Origin: Pelagibacterium sediminicola | Lineage (GTDB): Bacteria > Pseudomonadota > Alphaproteobacteria > Rhizobiales > Devosiaceae | Length of the DNA: 58,852 nucleotides | Direction of reading: 5' to 3' | Assembly: GCF_003390885.1 (NCBI RefSeq) | Contig: NZ_QMEL01000012.1 | Location: forward strand, 1 to 58,852 | In this document: one piece after another, positions 33,370-41,766 of the stretch | Layout: each line of letters begins with the position of its first letter | How positions within the stretch are numbered: position 1 is the first letter of the stretch | Position numbers and translations under genes: made by a program | The notes under the pieces: generated by a model | Told to the model about the DNA's origin: nothing | Databases searched by the model: none | What the model saw: only the letters and a program-made list of their open reading frames with translations

Positions 33370-34233
33370 TCAGACCCTCAGCGCTATGGTGGTGCCCCAC
33401 GGGTCCCTGAGCGTGGTGCCCTCGGGGCCGGTGGCCGGTTCGAGCCCGGCGGCTTTGGCGCGTTCGACGATCCTTTCGATGTCGGCGGGACCGCGGGCGA
33501 TGATTTCGACCATGTCGAGCCCGGCCATGTTGTCGGGCCGTTGGGCGGCGCCCCGGCTGTTCCAGATATTGCCGGCAAGCTGGTGGTGATAGCCGCCGCT
33601 GCCGTAAAAGCTGGCGCCGGGGTAATCGGCGGCGATGTCGAAACCCAGCACGTCGCGGTAAAAGCCATCGGCTGCCGTCGTGTCCCCGACCTGCAGATGG
33701 ACGTGGCCGATGCTGCCGTTTTCGGGATAACCGGCCCAGCCGGGGCCCTCGGCGGCGGCGAGCAGGTCCTGCACGTCGAGCGGTTCGGTGGTCATTGCGA
33801 TGTTGCCATCCGCGCCGCGCCAGCGCGCGACGGGGCGGTCGGCATAGACCTCGATGCCGTTGCCTTCGGGGTCGGCGAGATAGAAGGCCTCGCTCACGAT
33901 ATGGTCGGATGCTCCCTGCAACCGCACGCGCGCTTCGGCGACATGGGCGACCCAGTGCGCCAGATCGGCGCGGGTGGGCATGAGGAAGGCGGTGTGGAAC
34001 AGTCCGGCCTGCCGCCGGTCGCCGGGGGCCAGCGCCGGGTCGGCCTCAAGGACCAGCAGGGGTTTTTCGCCCGTACCCAGGATCGCCTCTTGCTCGCTCC
34101 CGCCGATCCGGGCCAGTCCCAGAACACTCTGGTAAAAGCTTGAGACGGTCTCGAGGTCGCGGACCTTGAGCCGGACCTTGCCGACCCGCAACGGGGCGGC
34201 GTTCATATCGAAAAATTCAGTGGCATTGGTCAT
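33370..34233 (-). CDS. VOC-family protein (CatE-like, ring-cleavage/glyoxalase fold)
   Basis: The 287-residue protein has two vicinal-oxygen-chelate modules: GKVRLKVRDLETVSSFYQSVLGL … LFHTAFLMP … GNGIEVYADRP, and IGHVHLQVGDTTAADGFYRDVLGFD … YHHQLAGNIW. It resembles catechol-2,3-dioxygenase CatE, whose metal ligands are two His and one Glu, and these positions seem filled. It is last in the minus-strand set LysR, reductase, DoxX, VOC, a combination often tied to quinone or electrophile stress. Substrate not known. Confidence 0.82.
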   Translation of the reverse strand: MTNATEFFDMNAAPLRVGKVRLKVRDLETVSSFYQSVLGLARIGGSEQEAILGTGEKPLLVLEADPALAPGDRRQAGLFHTAFLMPTRADLAHWVAHVAEARVRLQGASDHIVSEAFYLADPEGNGIEVYADRPVARWRGADGNIAMTTEPLDVQDLLAAAEGPGWAGYPENGSIGHVHLQVGDTTAADGFYRDVLGFDIAADYPGASFYGSGGYHHQLAGNIWNSRGAAQRPDNMAGLDMVEIIARGPADIERIVERAKAAGLEPATGPEGTTLRDPWGTTIALRV

Positions 34234-34293
34234 GGTGGTTGCTCCCAGGAAGGATGCGGCCGCAATTTTTGATACCGCGGCCGCGCAAAAGTG

Positions 34294-34737
34294 TCAGGCG
34301 CGATTGCGCTTGAGGGCGAAGGCGCCGTCCCCGAGCAGGGCCTGGGCGATAAGCACAATGGCCCAGAACGCGGGAAATTCCCAGCCGCCGCCCTGGCTGT
34401 CGAAGTAAAAACCTGCCGCGCCGTGCGGGGCATAGATCGAGCCCAGCAATACCGGCACGAGGGCGAGCGCGGCCCAGCGGGTCCAGACGCCCGCGATCAG
34501 CGCCACGCCACCGACAAGCTCGGCTGCGATGACGAGATAGGCCAGAAAGCCCGGAAAGCCGAGGCTCTCGAAAAAGCCGACCGTGCCGGCGGGTGTGTAG
34601 ATCACGAGCTTGAGCCAGGCATGGGCCAGAAACAGCCCGCCGGTCGTCACGCGCAGGAGCGTGGCGGCGAGATCGGCATTGGAGACGCCGGCCAGAAGGT
34701 GAGGGCGGGCGGGGTTGGTCGAGGTTACGGTGGTCAT
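34294..34737 (-). CDS. DoxX-family membrane protein
   Basis: The 147-residue inner-membrane protein has four predicted helices. Features include LLRVTTGGLFLAHAWLKLVIY, GFPGFLAYLVIAAELVGGVALIAGVWTRWAALALVPVLLGSIY and a C-terminal WAIVLIAQALLGDGAFAL. DoxX-like proteins are linked to redox balance and thiol or quinone metabolism but lack a settled activity. It sits 24 bp downstream of the NADP-binding gene and upstream of the VOC gene. Confidence 0.85.
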   Translation of the reverse strand: MTTVTSTNPARPHLLAGVSNADLAATLLRVTTGGLFLAHAWLKLVIYTPAGTVGFFESLGFPGFLAYLVIAAELVGGVALIAGVWTRWAALALVPVLLGSIYAPHGAAGFYFDSQGGGWEFPAFWAIVLIAQALLGDGAFALKRNRA

Positions 34738-34761
34738 GATCGTTTTTCCTTTTCTAAAGCC

Positions 34762-35394
34762 TCAGGCGATGCCCTGCCAGGTGGGGGCGATGTCGGTGCC
34801 GTGGCCCAGGCCATAGCCGAGCGCGATATTGAACCCGGCAACCGGCTCGAGATAACGGGCCGAGGCAAGTCCGCCCGCATCGACGCTTTTGAACCCGGCG
34901 TTGCGGGCAAGGTTTGCAACGGCATTGCGGGCGTTTTCGTCATCGCTTGCGACAAAAACGGTTGCGGGCTGGCCGCCGGCCTTGCCCTCATTTTGCAGTA
35001 CGGAGGCAAAGACCGTGTTGAAGGCCTTCACGACCTTGGCCGCCGGGGCGTTCTTCTGGATTTCTTCGGCCGCGCTGGTCGAGTGGCCGATGGTCAGGCC
35101 GGAAAAATCGGCGGACAGCGGGTTGGTGATGTCGATGACGATCTTGCCCTCGAGCCCGCCAGCGGCCTTGATGACCTCGGCTGCGGCCTCATAGGGGACG
35201 GCGAGGACGACCGCCTCGGCGGCGCCTGCCGCATCGATGAACGAGGCTGCGCTGATGCCGTTGCCCAGTTCAGCCGCTACGGCCTGTGCCTTGGCTTCAT
35301 CGCGCGATGAGACGGTGACGGCGTGCCCGGCCTTGGCGAACAGGACGGCGAGGCCGCTTGCCATGTTGCCGGTGCCGAAAATGGAAATGTTCAT
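34762..35394 (-). CDS. NAD(P)-binding reductase (F420-dependent NADP reductase-like)
   Basis: The 210-residue Rossmann protein starts MNISIFGTGNMASGLAVLFAKAGHAVTVSSRD with the GxGxxA/G dinucleotide motif. It continues with VVLAVPYEAAAEVIKAAGGLEGKIVIDITNPL and KVVKAFNTVFASVL, typical of NADPH:F420 reductase-like and related reductases. In an alphaproteobacterium without obvious F420 genes here, the partner may be flavin or a quinone. It is separated by a 118-bp spacer from the LysR gene that probably controls it. Confidence 0.85.
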   Translation of the reverse strand: MNISIFGTGNMASGLAVLFAKAGHAVTVSSRDEAKAQAVAAELGNGISAASFIDAAGAAEAVVLAVPYEAAAEVIKAAGGLEGKIVIDITNPLSADFSGLTIGHSTSAAEEIQKNAPAAKVVKAFNTVFASVLQNEGKAGGQPATVFVASDDENARNAVANLARNAGFKSVDAGGLASARYLEPVAGFNIALGYGLGHGTDIAPTWQGIA

Positions 35395-35512
35395 GTCGGT
35401 TCTCCTTGATGTGATGACGCAATGGCGCTGCGTTCGAGGAGAAACATGACCCTTTTCGGAAAGGATGATAATCAGGGCACTTAGAAGATGATTTCATCCA
35501 TATAGGAAGAAA

Positions 35513-36424
35513 TTACCAGCCAGCTTCCCAGTGCGGCGTGCCGCGATAGTGCTCGATGAGGAAATCGACCAGAACCCGGACCTTTCCGGCCAGATGGCGG
35601 CTATGGGGATAAAGCGCGTGCACCATATAGGGTTCGGTCTCGAAAGGTTCGAGCACGCGTTTCACGCCCCCGGCACGCAGGGCGCCGCCGGCGATGAAGG
35701 CGGGCAGGCACGCCAGCCCAAGCCCCGCCCTGGCCGCTTCAAGGCAGGCCTCGGCGTTGGAATAGCGGATCCGGCCCGCGACGGGAACGCTCAGCGCCTC
35801 GCCATCGGGGGCGCGGAACGGCCAGCGGCCCGGCTCCCTGAAATTGGCATCGAGGATGCAATCGAACCCCGAAATATCTTCCGGAGTTTCCGGAGTGCCG
35901 TGCCGTTCGAGATAATCGGGCGCGCCGACCACCACGAGGCGTACGGTGCACAGCTTGCGCGCGATCATGGAAGAATCGGAGGGACGTCCGACCCGGACGG
36001 CAAGGTCGAAACCCTCGTCAACGAGGTTGACCACGCGGTCGGTGAAAGCGACATCGAGTTCGATTTCGGGGAATTGGCCCGCGAATTTATTGAGCGCGGG
36101 AGCGATTTCCATGGTCCCGAAGGTCAGCGGGGCGGTGAGGCGCAGCCGCCCGCGCGGGGCGTGCGAGGCATCGCGGATGGAGGCGTCCAGATTGTCGAAT
36201 TCGTCAAGGAGCGGGCGCAGCCGGTCGAAATAGGCCTGCCCCGCCTCGGTCGGGGAGACGGCGCGCGTCGTGCGGCTGAGCAGGCGTACGCCCAACCGGG
36301 TTTCCAGCCGCGACACCAGTTTGGAGGCTTGGCCGGAACTGGTGCCAAGCCGTTCGGCAGCGGCGGTGAAACTGCCCGTTTCCATGACCGCCGCGAACAT
36401 CCTGTCCGCTTCCAGCCTGTCCAA
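35513..36424 (-). CDS. LysR-family transcriptional regulator
   Basis: The 303-residue regulator has an N-terminal winged helix (DRMFAAVMETGSFTAAAERLGTSSGQASKLVSRLETRLGVRLLSRTTRAVSPTEAGQAY) and a LysR substrate-binding domain (about 90-295). It lies upstream of, and in the same direction as, the reductase-DoxX-VOC genes, so it probably controls them and perhaps itself. The inducer is unknown. Confidence 0.93.
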   Translation of the reverse strand: MDRLEADRMFAAVMETGSFTAAAERLGTSSGQASKLVSRLETRLGVRLLSRTTRAVSPTEAGQAYFDRLRPLLDEFDNLDASIRDASHAPRGRLRLTAPLTFGTMEIAPALNKFAGQFPEIELDVAFTDRVVNLVDEGFDLAVRVGRPSDSSMIARKLCTVRLVVVGAPDYLERHGTPETPEDISGFDCILDANFREPGRWPFRAPDGEALSVPVAGRIRYSNAEACLEAARAGLGLACLPAFIAGGALRAGGVKRVLEPFETEPYMVHALYPHSRHLAGKVRVLVDFLIEHYRGTPHWEAGW

Positions 36425-36507
36425 TGCGCGCCCCGATCACGTCCAGCGTTACGTTGTCGACGTGTCTACCACTATCGGGGGCAAACCGGAACGGGTCCGA
36501 AGAGCAA

Positions 36508-36531
36508 GGCAGGCCCTTGCGAGGGCCTGCC
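36508..36531. terminator. Strong hairpin upstream of the LysR gene
   Basis: GGCAGGCCCT and AGGGCCTGCC flank a TGCG loop. It lies between the LysR start and the pseudoazurin stop. Read on the minus strand it would terminate pseudoazurin transcripts before the LysR gene. Confidence 0.7.
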
Positions 36532-36573
36532 CGAGAAAGCTCTAAGTCTTTGTTTTGTCGCGTTTCCGAACCG

Positions 36574-36594
36574 AATAAGTGGTGTCCACTTATT
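36574..36594. repeat. AATAAGTGG inverted repeat
   Basis: AATAAGTGG-TGT-CCACTTATT, a perfect nine-base hairpin 13 bp after the pseudoazurin stop (minus strand). It may be part of the terminator or a dispersed palindromic unit. Confidence 0.65.
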
Positions 36595-36606
36595 CTGGAA
36601 ACCCTC

Positions 36607-37047
36607 TTAGAGGCCAAGCTCGGCGTAAGCTGCGTCAAGGCGTTCGGACGCCTTGGGGGGCAGGGTCACGCTCTTTGCCTCTTCGAGGTTCTGGGGGTCG
36701 TCGCCCACCTGGACCAGCATGACCATGCCCATGCCGAAATGGGGCGTGCACTTGATGCCGTAAACGCCCTCGACGTCGAAGGTTACGGTTTCGGTCTGGC
36801 TGATGGCGGTGCGGAAGGTCTCGGCGCCTTCGGGGAACATGCCGTTGATGGTCTCGGCGTTATGGCCCGGATCCACCGATACGAAGGTGACCGTGTCGCC
36901 CGGCTCGATCTTCAGCGCGGCAGGCTCGAAAACCATCGCCCCGGCCTCTCCGCGATTGAGCATCTGCACCTCATGGTCGGCGGCAAATGCGGGCATTGCA
37001 ACGAGCAGGCACGTTGCGGCAGCTAGGGTGGCGAGAGTGGTTCTCAT
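36607..37047 (-). CDS. Pseudoazurin (type 1 copper electron carrier)
   Basis: This 146-residue periplasmic blue copper protein has a signal peptide of about 22 residues ([22 protein letters not shown]) and type-1 copper ligands His62 (DPGHNAET), Cys100, His103 (KCTPHFG) and Met108. It carries electrons from the cytochrome chain to copper nitrite reductase, whose gene is divergent next door. ATG 37047 follows AAGGAGAAAAAG. The conserved C-terminal Lys/Gly-rich end ([17 protein letters not shown]) is intact. Confidence 0.94.
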   Translation of the reverse strand: MRTTLATLAAATCLLVAMPAFAADHEVQMLNRGEAGAMVFEPAALKIEPGDTVTFVSVDPGHNAETINGMFPEGAETFRTAISQTETVTFDVEGVYGIKCTPHFGMGMVMLVQVGDDPQNLEEAKSVTLPPKASERLDAAYAELGL

Positions 37048-37298
37048 CTTTTTCTCCTTGGGTGAGTTTGGCATTACGGGGTGGAAGCCGACAAAGTGCA
37101 TTTGGTTCCCGTACTGTCGCGGGCGGCGGGGCGGCAACGATGGGCGCCTTGGGCCGGCCACCGATTTTTGCAAGAAAAGGCTTGGATTTCAACCGGTCAA
37201 TATCGGGGAACTCAAAGGGCGTGCGGCAGTTGACGAGTTGCCAAAGCCATATTGTCGGGTACACTTATATCGCGACGATGCGCACCTTTTTCAAACGG
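37048..37298. promoter_or_regulatory. Divergent pseudoazurin/nirK control region
   Basis: This 250-bp spacer must hold promoters for both denitrification genes. TTGACGAGTTGCCAA near 37226-37240 resembles an FNR/NnrR-type half-palindrome but has nine rather than eight bases between TTG and CAA, so I do not claim a site. No other palindrome stands out. Confidence 0.35.
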
Positions 37299-38453
37299 AT
37301 GGATGCAATGCCAAACTCTCCAGACAAGCCCACCTCTCCTGAAACACCCGCCAGCGGCCAGCCCAATCTGTCCCGGCGGACGATCCTTGCGGGAACGGCC
37401 GGGCTGGGGCTCGGCGCCATCCTGGGCGCTCCTCCGGCGCTGGCCCAGAACAACCAGCGGCTGCTGGTCGCCGACCACGAGCACGGGGGCGTCCTCAGCG
37501 ACCGCATATATTCGGTCAACCCGGTGCACCCGGACATGGCCGATATCGCCGAGAACCCCGTCAACATTCCCCCTCCGATCACGCGGACCGAGCCCACCAC
37601 CGTCGAGGTCGAGCTCGAAACCATCGAGGTGGAAGCCCATCTGGCGCATAACAGCTCCTTCCGATTCTGGACGTTCAACGGCACGGTTCCGGGCCCGTTC
37701 ATCCGGGTGCGGGTGGGCGATACGGTCAATGTGACGCTGAAGAACGCTCCCGATAGCTGGATGATGCACAACGTCGACTTTCATGCAGCGACCGGTCCGG
37801 GCGGTGGCGCCGAGGCGACCACTGCCGCCCCCGGTGAGGAGCGCAGCTTTTCCTTCAAAGCGGTGCATCCGGGCATCTTCGTCTATCACTGCGCTGTGCC
37901 ACCCGTTGCCTTGCACATTGCCAACGGCATGTACGGCATGATTCTCGTCGAACCCGAAGAGGGCCTGCCGCCGGTCGACCGCGAATTCTACGTCATGCAG
38001 GGCGAGATCTACACCAACGAGCCGTTCGGCACGAGCGGACTGCTGACCGAGAGCTACGACAAGCTTCTGGCCGAGCAGCCCGAATATTTCGTGCTCAATG
38101 GCCATGTGGGCGCGCTGACCGACCACTATCCCATGCACGCGCGGGTGGGTGAGAAGGTCCGCATCTATTATGGTGTAGGCGGACCGAACTTCTCGTCCTC
38201 GTTCCACGTCATCGGCGAGATCTTCGACAAGGCCTATGTCTACGGCTCGCTCGTCAGCCCTCCGCTCGAAAGCGTCCAGACGGTAATGGTGCCGGCGGGG
38301 GGCGCTGTGGCGGTCGAGATCACCTGCGAAGTGCCGGGCCGCTACGTGCTTGTCGACCATGCGCTCTCGCGGGCGGAAAAGGGCCTTGCGGGCTATCTCA
38401 TCGTCGAGGGCGAGGAGAATCCCGAGATCTTCAACGCCCCCGAAGAGGCATAA
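37299..38453 (+). CDS. nirK: Copper-containing nitrite reductase
   Basis: The 384-residue periplasmic enzyme reduces nitrite to nitric oxide. A Tat-like signal (SRRTILAGTAGLGLGAILGAPPALA) precedes two cupredoxin domains. Type-1 copper ligands lie in MMHNVDFH (His157) and YHCAVPPVALHIANGMYGM (Cys198, His206 and Met). Type-2 ligands are His162, His197 and the late His in SSFHVIGE; the catalytic Asp160 and the His of LNGHVGALTDH are present. The start could also be ATG 37278 or 37308. It is divergent from pseudoazurin, its likely electron donor. No nirV follows. Confidence 0.96.
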   Translation: MDAMPNSPDKPTSPETPASGQPNLSRRTILAGTAGLGLGAILGAPPALAQNNQRLLVADHEHGGVLSDRIYSVNPVHPDMADIAENPVNIPPPITRTEPTTVEVELETIEVEAHLAHNSSFRFWTFNGTVPGPFIRVRVGDTVNVTLKNAPDSWMMHNVDFHAATGPGGGAEATTAAPGEERSFSFKAVHPGIFVYHCAVPPVALHIANGMYGMILVEPEEGLPPVDREFYVMQGEIYTNEPFGTSGLLTESYDKLLAEQPEYFVLNGHVGALTDHYPMHARVGEKVRIYYGVGGPNFSSSFHVIGEIFDKAYVYGSLVSPPLESVQTVMVPAGGAVAVEITCEVPGRYVLVDHALSRAEKGLAGYLIVEGEENPEIFNAPEEA

Positions 38454-38461
38454 TTTTTTTC

Positions 38462-38490
38462 TGCGGGCGGCTCCATCGGGGCCGCCCGCA
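38462..38490 (+). terminator. Hairpin after nirK
   Basis: TGCGGGCGGC and GCCGCCCGCA separated by nine bases, eight bases after the nirK stop. Only a short T-stretch follows, so termination may be partial and allow some read-through into the cupin gene. Confidence 0.65.
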
Positions 38491-38513
38491 TTCTCACGCA
38501 TGGGGGGATATCA

Positions 38514-38852
38514 ATGGCTCTTCCTCGCGCCGCATCGGGGCGGGCGGTAACGCTCGATCCCCCGGACGGCCCGCTGGCGGCGCAAACGGCGGCGCTGGTC
38601 AAGGCCGATCATTTCGAGGCCATTCATCTTGTCGTGCCCGAGGGCCGCGAGATTGCCGAACATGCCGTCGAGGGGCCGATCACGCTTTTCTGCCTCGAAG
38701 GCGAGGCCAGAATCGGGCTGCCGGACGGACCGGTCACCCTCGTGGCAGGCCAGTGGCTTTACCTTGGCGGGGGCGTGCCGCATTCGGTTTATGGTGCCAG
38801 AGCCTCCCGGCTGCTTCTCACCATCGTGCTTCTGGCCGTGCCGGACACGTAG
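38514..38852 (+). CDS. Cupin-domain protein
   Basis: This 112-residue single-domain cupin has a barrel core from about residue 35 to 95 (VVPEGREIAEHAVEGPITLFCLEGEARIGLPDGPVTLVAGQWLYLGGGVPHSVYGAR). Metal-binding His residues are partly kept (EH, PHS). It may sense or handle a small molecule. The position directly after nirK suggests a link to nitrogen-oxide metabolism, but this is inference. A GGGGGG ribosome site precedes the ATG. Confidence 0.82.
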   Translation: MALPRAASGRAVTLDPPDGPLAAQTAALVKADHFEAIHLVVPEGREIAEHAVEGPITLFCLEGEARIGLPDGPVTLVAGQWLYLGGGVPHSVYGARASRLLLTIVLLAVPDT

Positions 38853-38896
38853 CAGCCCGCGCTCTGGAAGGATTTTGAGATATGGAGGGGTTGGAT

Positions 38897-39910
38897 ATGG
38901 CGCGCGACAAGGTGCGGTGGGGGATATTGTCGACGGCGGACATCGGCATGACGAAGGTGACGCCCGCCATCATGGGCTCGCCCCATTCCAAGGTCACCGC
39001 CATCGCCTCGCGCGATGCGGACCGCGCGCGGACGGCTGCGGACGCACTGGGGATCGAAAAGGCCTATGGCAGCTATGAGCAGATGCTGGCCGATCCGGAA
39101 ATCGATGCGATCTACAACCCGCTGCCCAATCATCTCCACGTCGAAATGACGCTGGCCGCCAACGCGGCGGGCAAGCACGTGCTGTGCGAAAAGCCCATCG
39201 CGCTCGATGTGGCGGATGCTGAAAGGCTGCGCGCCTGCCGCCCCGACCTTCTGGTGATGGAAGCGTTCATGGTGCGCTTCCACGGCCAGTGGCTACGGGC
39301 GCGCGAGATTGCGCGATCGGGCGAACTGGGCGAGATCCGCGCGGTGCGCGGGGTCTTTTGCTACTACAATGTCGATCCCAACAATGTGCGCAACATGGCC
39401 GATATCGGCGGGGGCGCCATTCTCGATATCGGGTGTTACCCGGTAACGGCGGGACGGTTCTTTTTTGAGGGCGAGCCCGAGCGTGTCGTGGCGCTGATCG
39501 ACCGCGATCCGGGTTTCAGGACCGACCGGCAGGCCAGCGTCATCGCCGATTTCGGCGGCGGGCGGCAGCTTCAGTTCCTCGTCTCGACCCAGATGGCCAA
39601 TACCCAGTCGATCGAGATCATGGGCGCCAGGGGCCGTGTCGAGATCGTCGTGCCGTTCAACGCCCCGCAGGGCCAGCCGACCGCGCTGCTCGTCGACGAG
39701 GGTCTTTCCCCCGATGGTCATTTCGCGCGGCGCGAGATCGTCCCCGCGCAGGACCAGTATACCGAAATGGCCGAGGCGTTCGCGCTGGCGGTGCTGGGCA
39801 AGGCCGAACTGCCTTATGGCATCGAGGATGCCATCGCCTCGATGCGGGTGCTCGATGCGATCTTTGAAAGCGAGCGCAGCGGGGGCTGGGCCGAGGTGAA
39901 AAAGGGGTAG
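38897..39910 (+). CDS. Gfo/Idh/MocA-family oxidoreductase
   Basis: The 337-residue NAD(P)-dependent dehydrogenase has an N-terminal Rossmann domain (WGILSTADIGMTKVTPAIMGSPHSKVTAIASRD), YNPLPNHLHVEMTLAANAAGKHVLCEKPIALD with the EKP catalytic Lys, and a C-terminal substrate domain with GGAILDIGCYPVTAGRFFF. Substrates are usually sugars or polyols. ATG 38897 is preferred to 38882 because GGAGGGG lies eight bases upstream. It is followed by cutA after five bases. Confidence 0.9.
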   Translation: MARDKVRWGILSTADIGMTKVTPAIMGSPHSKVTAIASRDADRARTAADALGIEKAYGSYEQMLADPEIDAIYNPLPNHLHVEMTLAANAAGKHVLCEKPIALDVADAERLRACRPDLLVMEAFMVRFHGQWLRAREIARSGELGEIRAVRGVFCYYNVDPNNVRNMADIGGGAILDIGCYPVTAGRFFFEGEPERVVALIDRDPGFRTDRQASVIADFGGGRQLQFLVSTQMANTQSIEIMGARGRVEIVVPFNAPQGQPTALLVDEGLSPDGHFARREIVPAQDQYTEMAEAFALAVLGKAELPYGIEDAIASMRVLDAIFESERSGGWAEVKKG

Positions 39911-39915
39911 GGACC

Positions 39916-40233
39916 ATGGAAGACAACCCCGTCGTCGTGATGATTGCGGTGCCCTCCCAGGAGGATGGCGCCCGCATCGCGCGCATGCTGGTCGAAAAGC
40001 GGCTCGCGGCGTGCGTGCAGGCCCTGCCGGTCACCAGCACCTATCGCTGGAAGGAAAAAATCGAAACCGCCGGGGAGGTGCTGTTGCTGGCCAAGGCCCG
40101 CGCGGGCATATTTCCCGCTCTCCAGGCGGCCATCGTGGAATTGCATCCCTACGATGTGCCCGAGATCATCTCGCTCCCCACCGACGCCGTCCACGGCCCC
40201 TATCGCGAGTGGCTGATGGCGGAGACCATCTGA
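39916..40233 (+). CDS. cutA: Divalent cation tolerance protein CutA
   Basis: This 105-residue trimeric signal-protein-like fold has VVVMIAVPSQEDGARIARMLVEKRLAACVQALPVTSTYRWKEKIE, then EVLLLAKARAGIFPALQAAIVELHPYDVPEIISLP. The Cys of AACVQ and the HPYDVPEI block are the CutA signature. The function in bacteria is still unsettled (copper tolerance or signalling). It probably shares a transcript with the oxidoreductase five bases upstream. Confidence 0.94.
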   Translation: MEDNPVVVMIAVPSQEDGARIARMLVEKRLAACVQALPVTSTYRWKEKIETAGEVLLLAKARAGIFPALQAAIVELHPYDVPEIISLPTDAVHGPYREWLMAETI

Positions 40234-40341
40234 ACCAGTCTCTCGCTCCTTTCGCTACTCTGGCCCTGAGCCGGGGTCCAGCACGCTGTCAGGATGACTG
40301 AGAATTGGTGTTTCCAACAAAATCCGACAGGTCCGGCAGCC

Positions 40342-40911
40342 TTACCCTTCGAGCGTATGATAGCCGCGCCGATACCACACGAGGGGTTTTTTCTCGCTCG
40401 TCTGAGCGCCGGTGAGCACGCCCACGAATAGGCAATGGGTGTCCAGATCGATGCTGCCCGCCACGCGGCATTCGATGGCGGTCGCCGCTCCTTCGAGGCG
40501 CGGCTGGCCCGAGGGCCATTGCGTCCAGTGCCCCACGGAGAAACGATCCTCGACCCTGAGCTTTCCGGCAAAGGCGTCGCCCACCTCCTGCTGGTCCTCG
40601 GCCAGAAGGTTGAGCGAGAAGCGGTTGGTCCTTGCGATCAGGTGCGCCAGATCGCTGCCCTTGGTGATCGAGACCAGAAGCGAGGGCGGCTGGGCTGAGA
40701 GCGAGGTGACGGCGGTGACGGTGCGGGCATGGCGCTCGCTTTCGTCTGCCGACGCGGCGATGCATACGGTTGCGGCAAGCCGCGACATCGTATCGGTGAA
40801 ATGGGCAAGATCGAGCGCGTCATCGACCCCGGCGGAGGCCGGAGACATGCTGACGCTACGGGACGCCGGAGCGGCGTCCGCGCCCAAGGTGCGGACTTTT
40901 TTGGGGGGCAT
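40342..40911 (-). CDS. Flavin reductase family protein
   Basis: The 189-residue FMN-binding split-barrel protein has FTDTMSRLAATVCIAAS, RTVTAVTSLSAQPPSLLVSITKGSDLAHLIARTNRFSLNLLAEDQQEVGDAFAG and a C-terminal PLVWYRRGYHTLEG, typical of NAD(P)H-flavin reductase partners of two-component monooxygenases. It would supply reduced flavin. ATG 40911 is chosen over 40932. It is divergent from the regulator at 41001, which may control it together with the MhqO/MhqD pair. Confidence 0.88.
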   Translation of the reverse strand: MPPKKVRTLGADAAPASRSVSMSPASAGVDDALDLAHFTDTMSRLAATVCIAASADESERHARTVTAVTSLSAQPPSLLVSITKGSDLAHLIARTNRFSLNLLAEDQQEVGDAFAGKLRVEDRFSVGHWTQWPSGQPRLEGAATAIECRVAGSIDLDTHCLFVGVLTGAQTSEKKPLVWYRRGYHTLEG

Positions 40912-41000
40912 GGGTTCGGCTTTCCGGGCCAACGGCTTGATCTTGCCTTTCGGCCACTGTATTTTCCAAGTCAGTGCTTTCTAAATCTCGCGTCGGAGCC

Positions 41001-41663
41001 ATGTCAAGCAGCGCGACACTCAATACCGGATGGACCCCGCGCAGCGCCGCCGAGCGCATCCTGTTCCAGCTCAAGATGCACGGCGAGCAGACGGCAGCCG
41101 GGCTTGGCCGGGTTCTGGGCACCTCGGGCGAAGCGGCCCGCCAGCAATTGGTGCGGCTTGCGGAGGAGGGGCTGGTCGAAAGCTGGTCGCGGGCCAGCGG
41201 GGTCGGGCGCCCCTCGCAATTCTGGCGGCTGACCGCCGGGGCACAGGCCCGTTTTCCCGATACCCACGCCGCGCTTGCCGTCGATCTTTTGGACATGGTG
41301 CGCGACGAATTGGGCGAAGCCATGCTCGAAAAGCTCATCGATACGCGCGAGGCGCGGACGCGGGCGGCCTATCTTGCCGAAATGGCCGATGCCAGGGATC
41401 TGGGCGAGCGCGTCGAACGGCTCGCCCGGCTGCGCAGCGTCGAGGGCTATATGGCCGACTGGGCCGAGGACGACGAGGGCTACATGCTCTATGAGAACCA
41501 TTGCCCGATCTGCGCGGCGGCCAGCGCCTGCCAGAAATTCTGCCGCGCCGAGCTTTCCGTGTTCCGCGAGGTACTCGGCCCCGATGCCCACGTCGAGCGG
41601 ATCGAGCATATCGTGGCGGGCGCGCGGCGCTGCGCCTATCGCATCCGGCCCATTGTTCGCTAA
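41001..41663 (+). CDS. Winged-helix regulator with C-terminal cysteine motif (SufR/ArsR-like)
   Basis: The 220-residue regulator has an N-terminal winged helix (ERILFQLKMHGEQTAAGLGRVLGTSGEAARQQLVRLAEEGLV). Its C-terminal half has NHCPICAAASACQKFCRAELSVFREVLG, four cysteines in C-x2-C-x5-C-x3-C spacing, and a further Cys in ARRCAYRI. SufR-type regulators bind an Fe-S cluster through similar cysteines, so this may sense redox or quinones. It is divergent from the flavin reductase and 103 bp upstream of the dioxygenase. Confidence 0.82.
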   Translation: MSSSATLNTGWTPRSAAERILFQLKMHGEQTAAGLGRVLGTSGEAARQQLVRLAEEGLVESWSRASGVGRPSQFWRLTAGAQARFPDTHAALAVDLLDMVRDELGEAMLEKLIDTREARTRAAYLAEMADARDLGERVERLARLRSVEGYMADWAEDDEGYMLYENHCPICAAASACQKFCRAELSVFREVLGPDAHVERIEHIVAGARRCAYRIRPIVR

Positions 41664-41766
41664 AATCGAATAAACAATGAGATCGGGCACCGATTATCGG
41701 GCCGGGCAGCGGTGTTATATTGCTCCATGAAACGCCCCCCGAGGGGGCCAAGCAAGGAGCGATCCC

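Noticed and set aside
37226-37240. FNR/NnrR box before nirK (TTG…CAA)
   Set aside because: Spacing is nine rather than eight bases and the inner positions do not fit, so the match is too weak.
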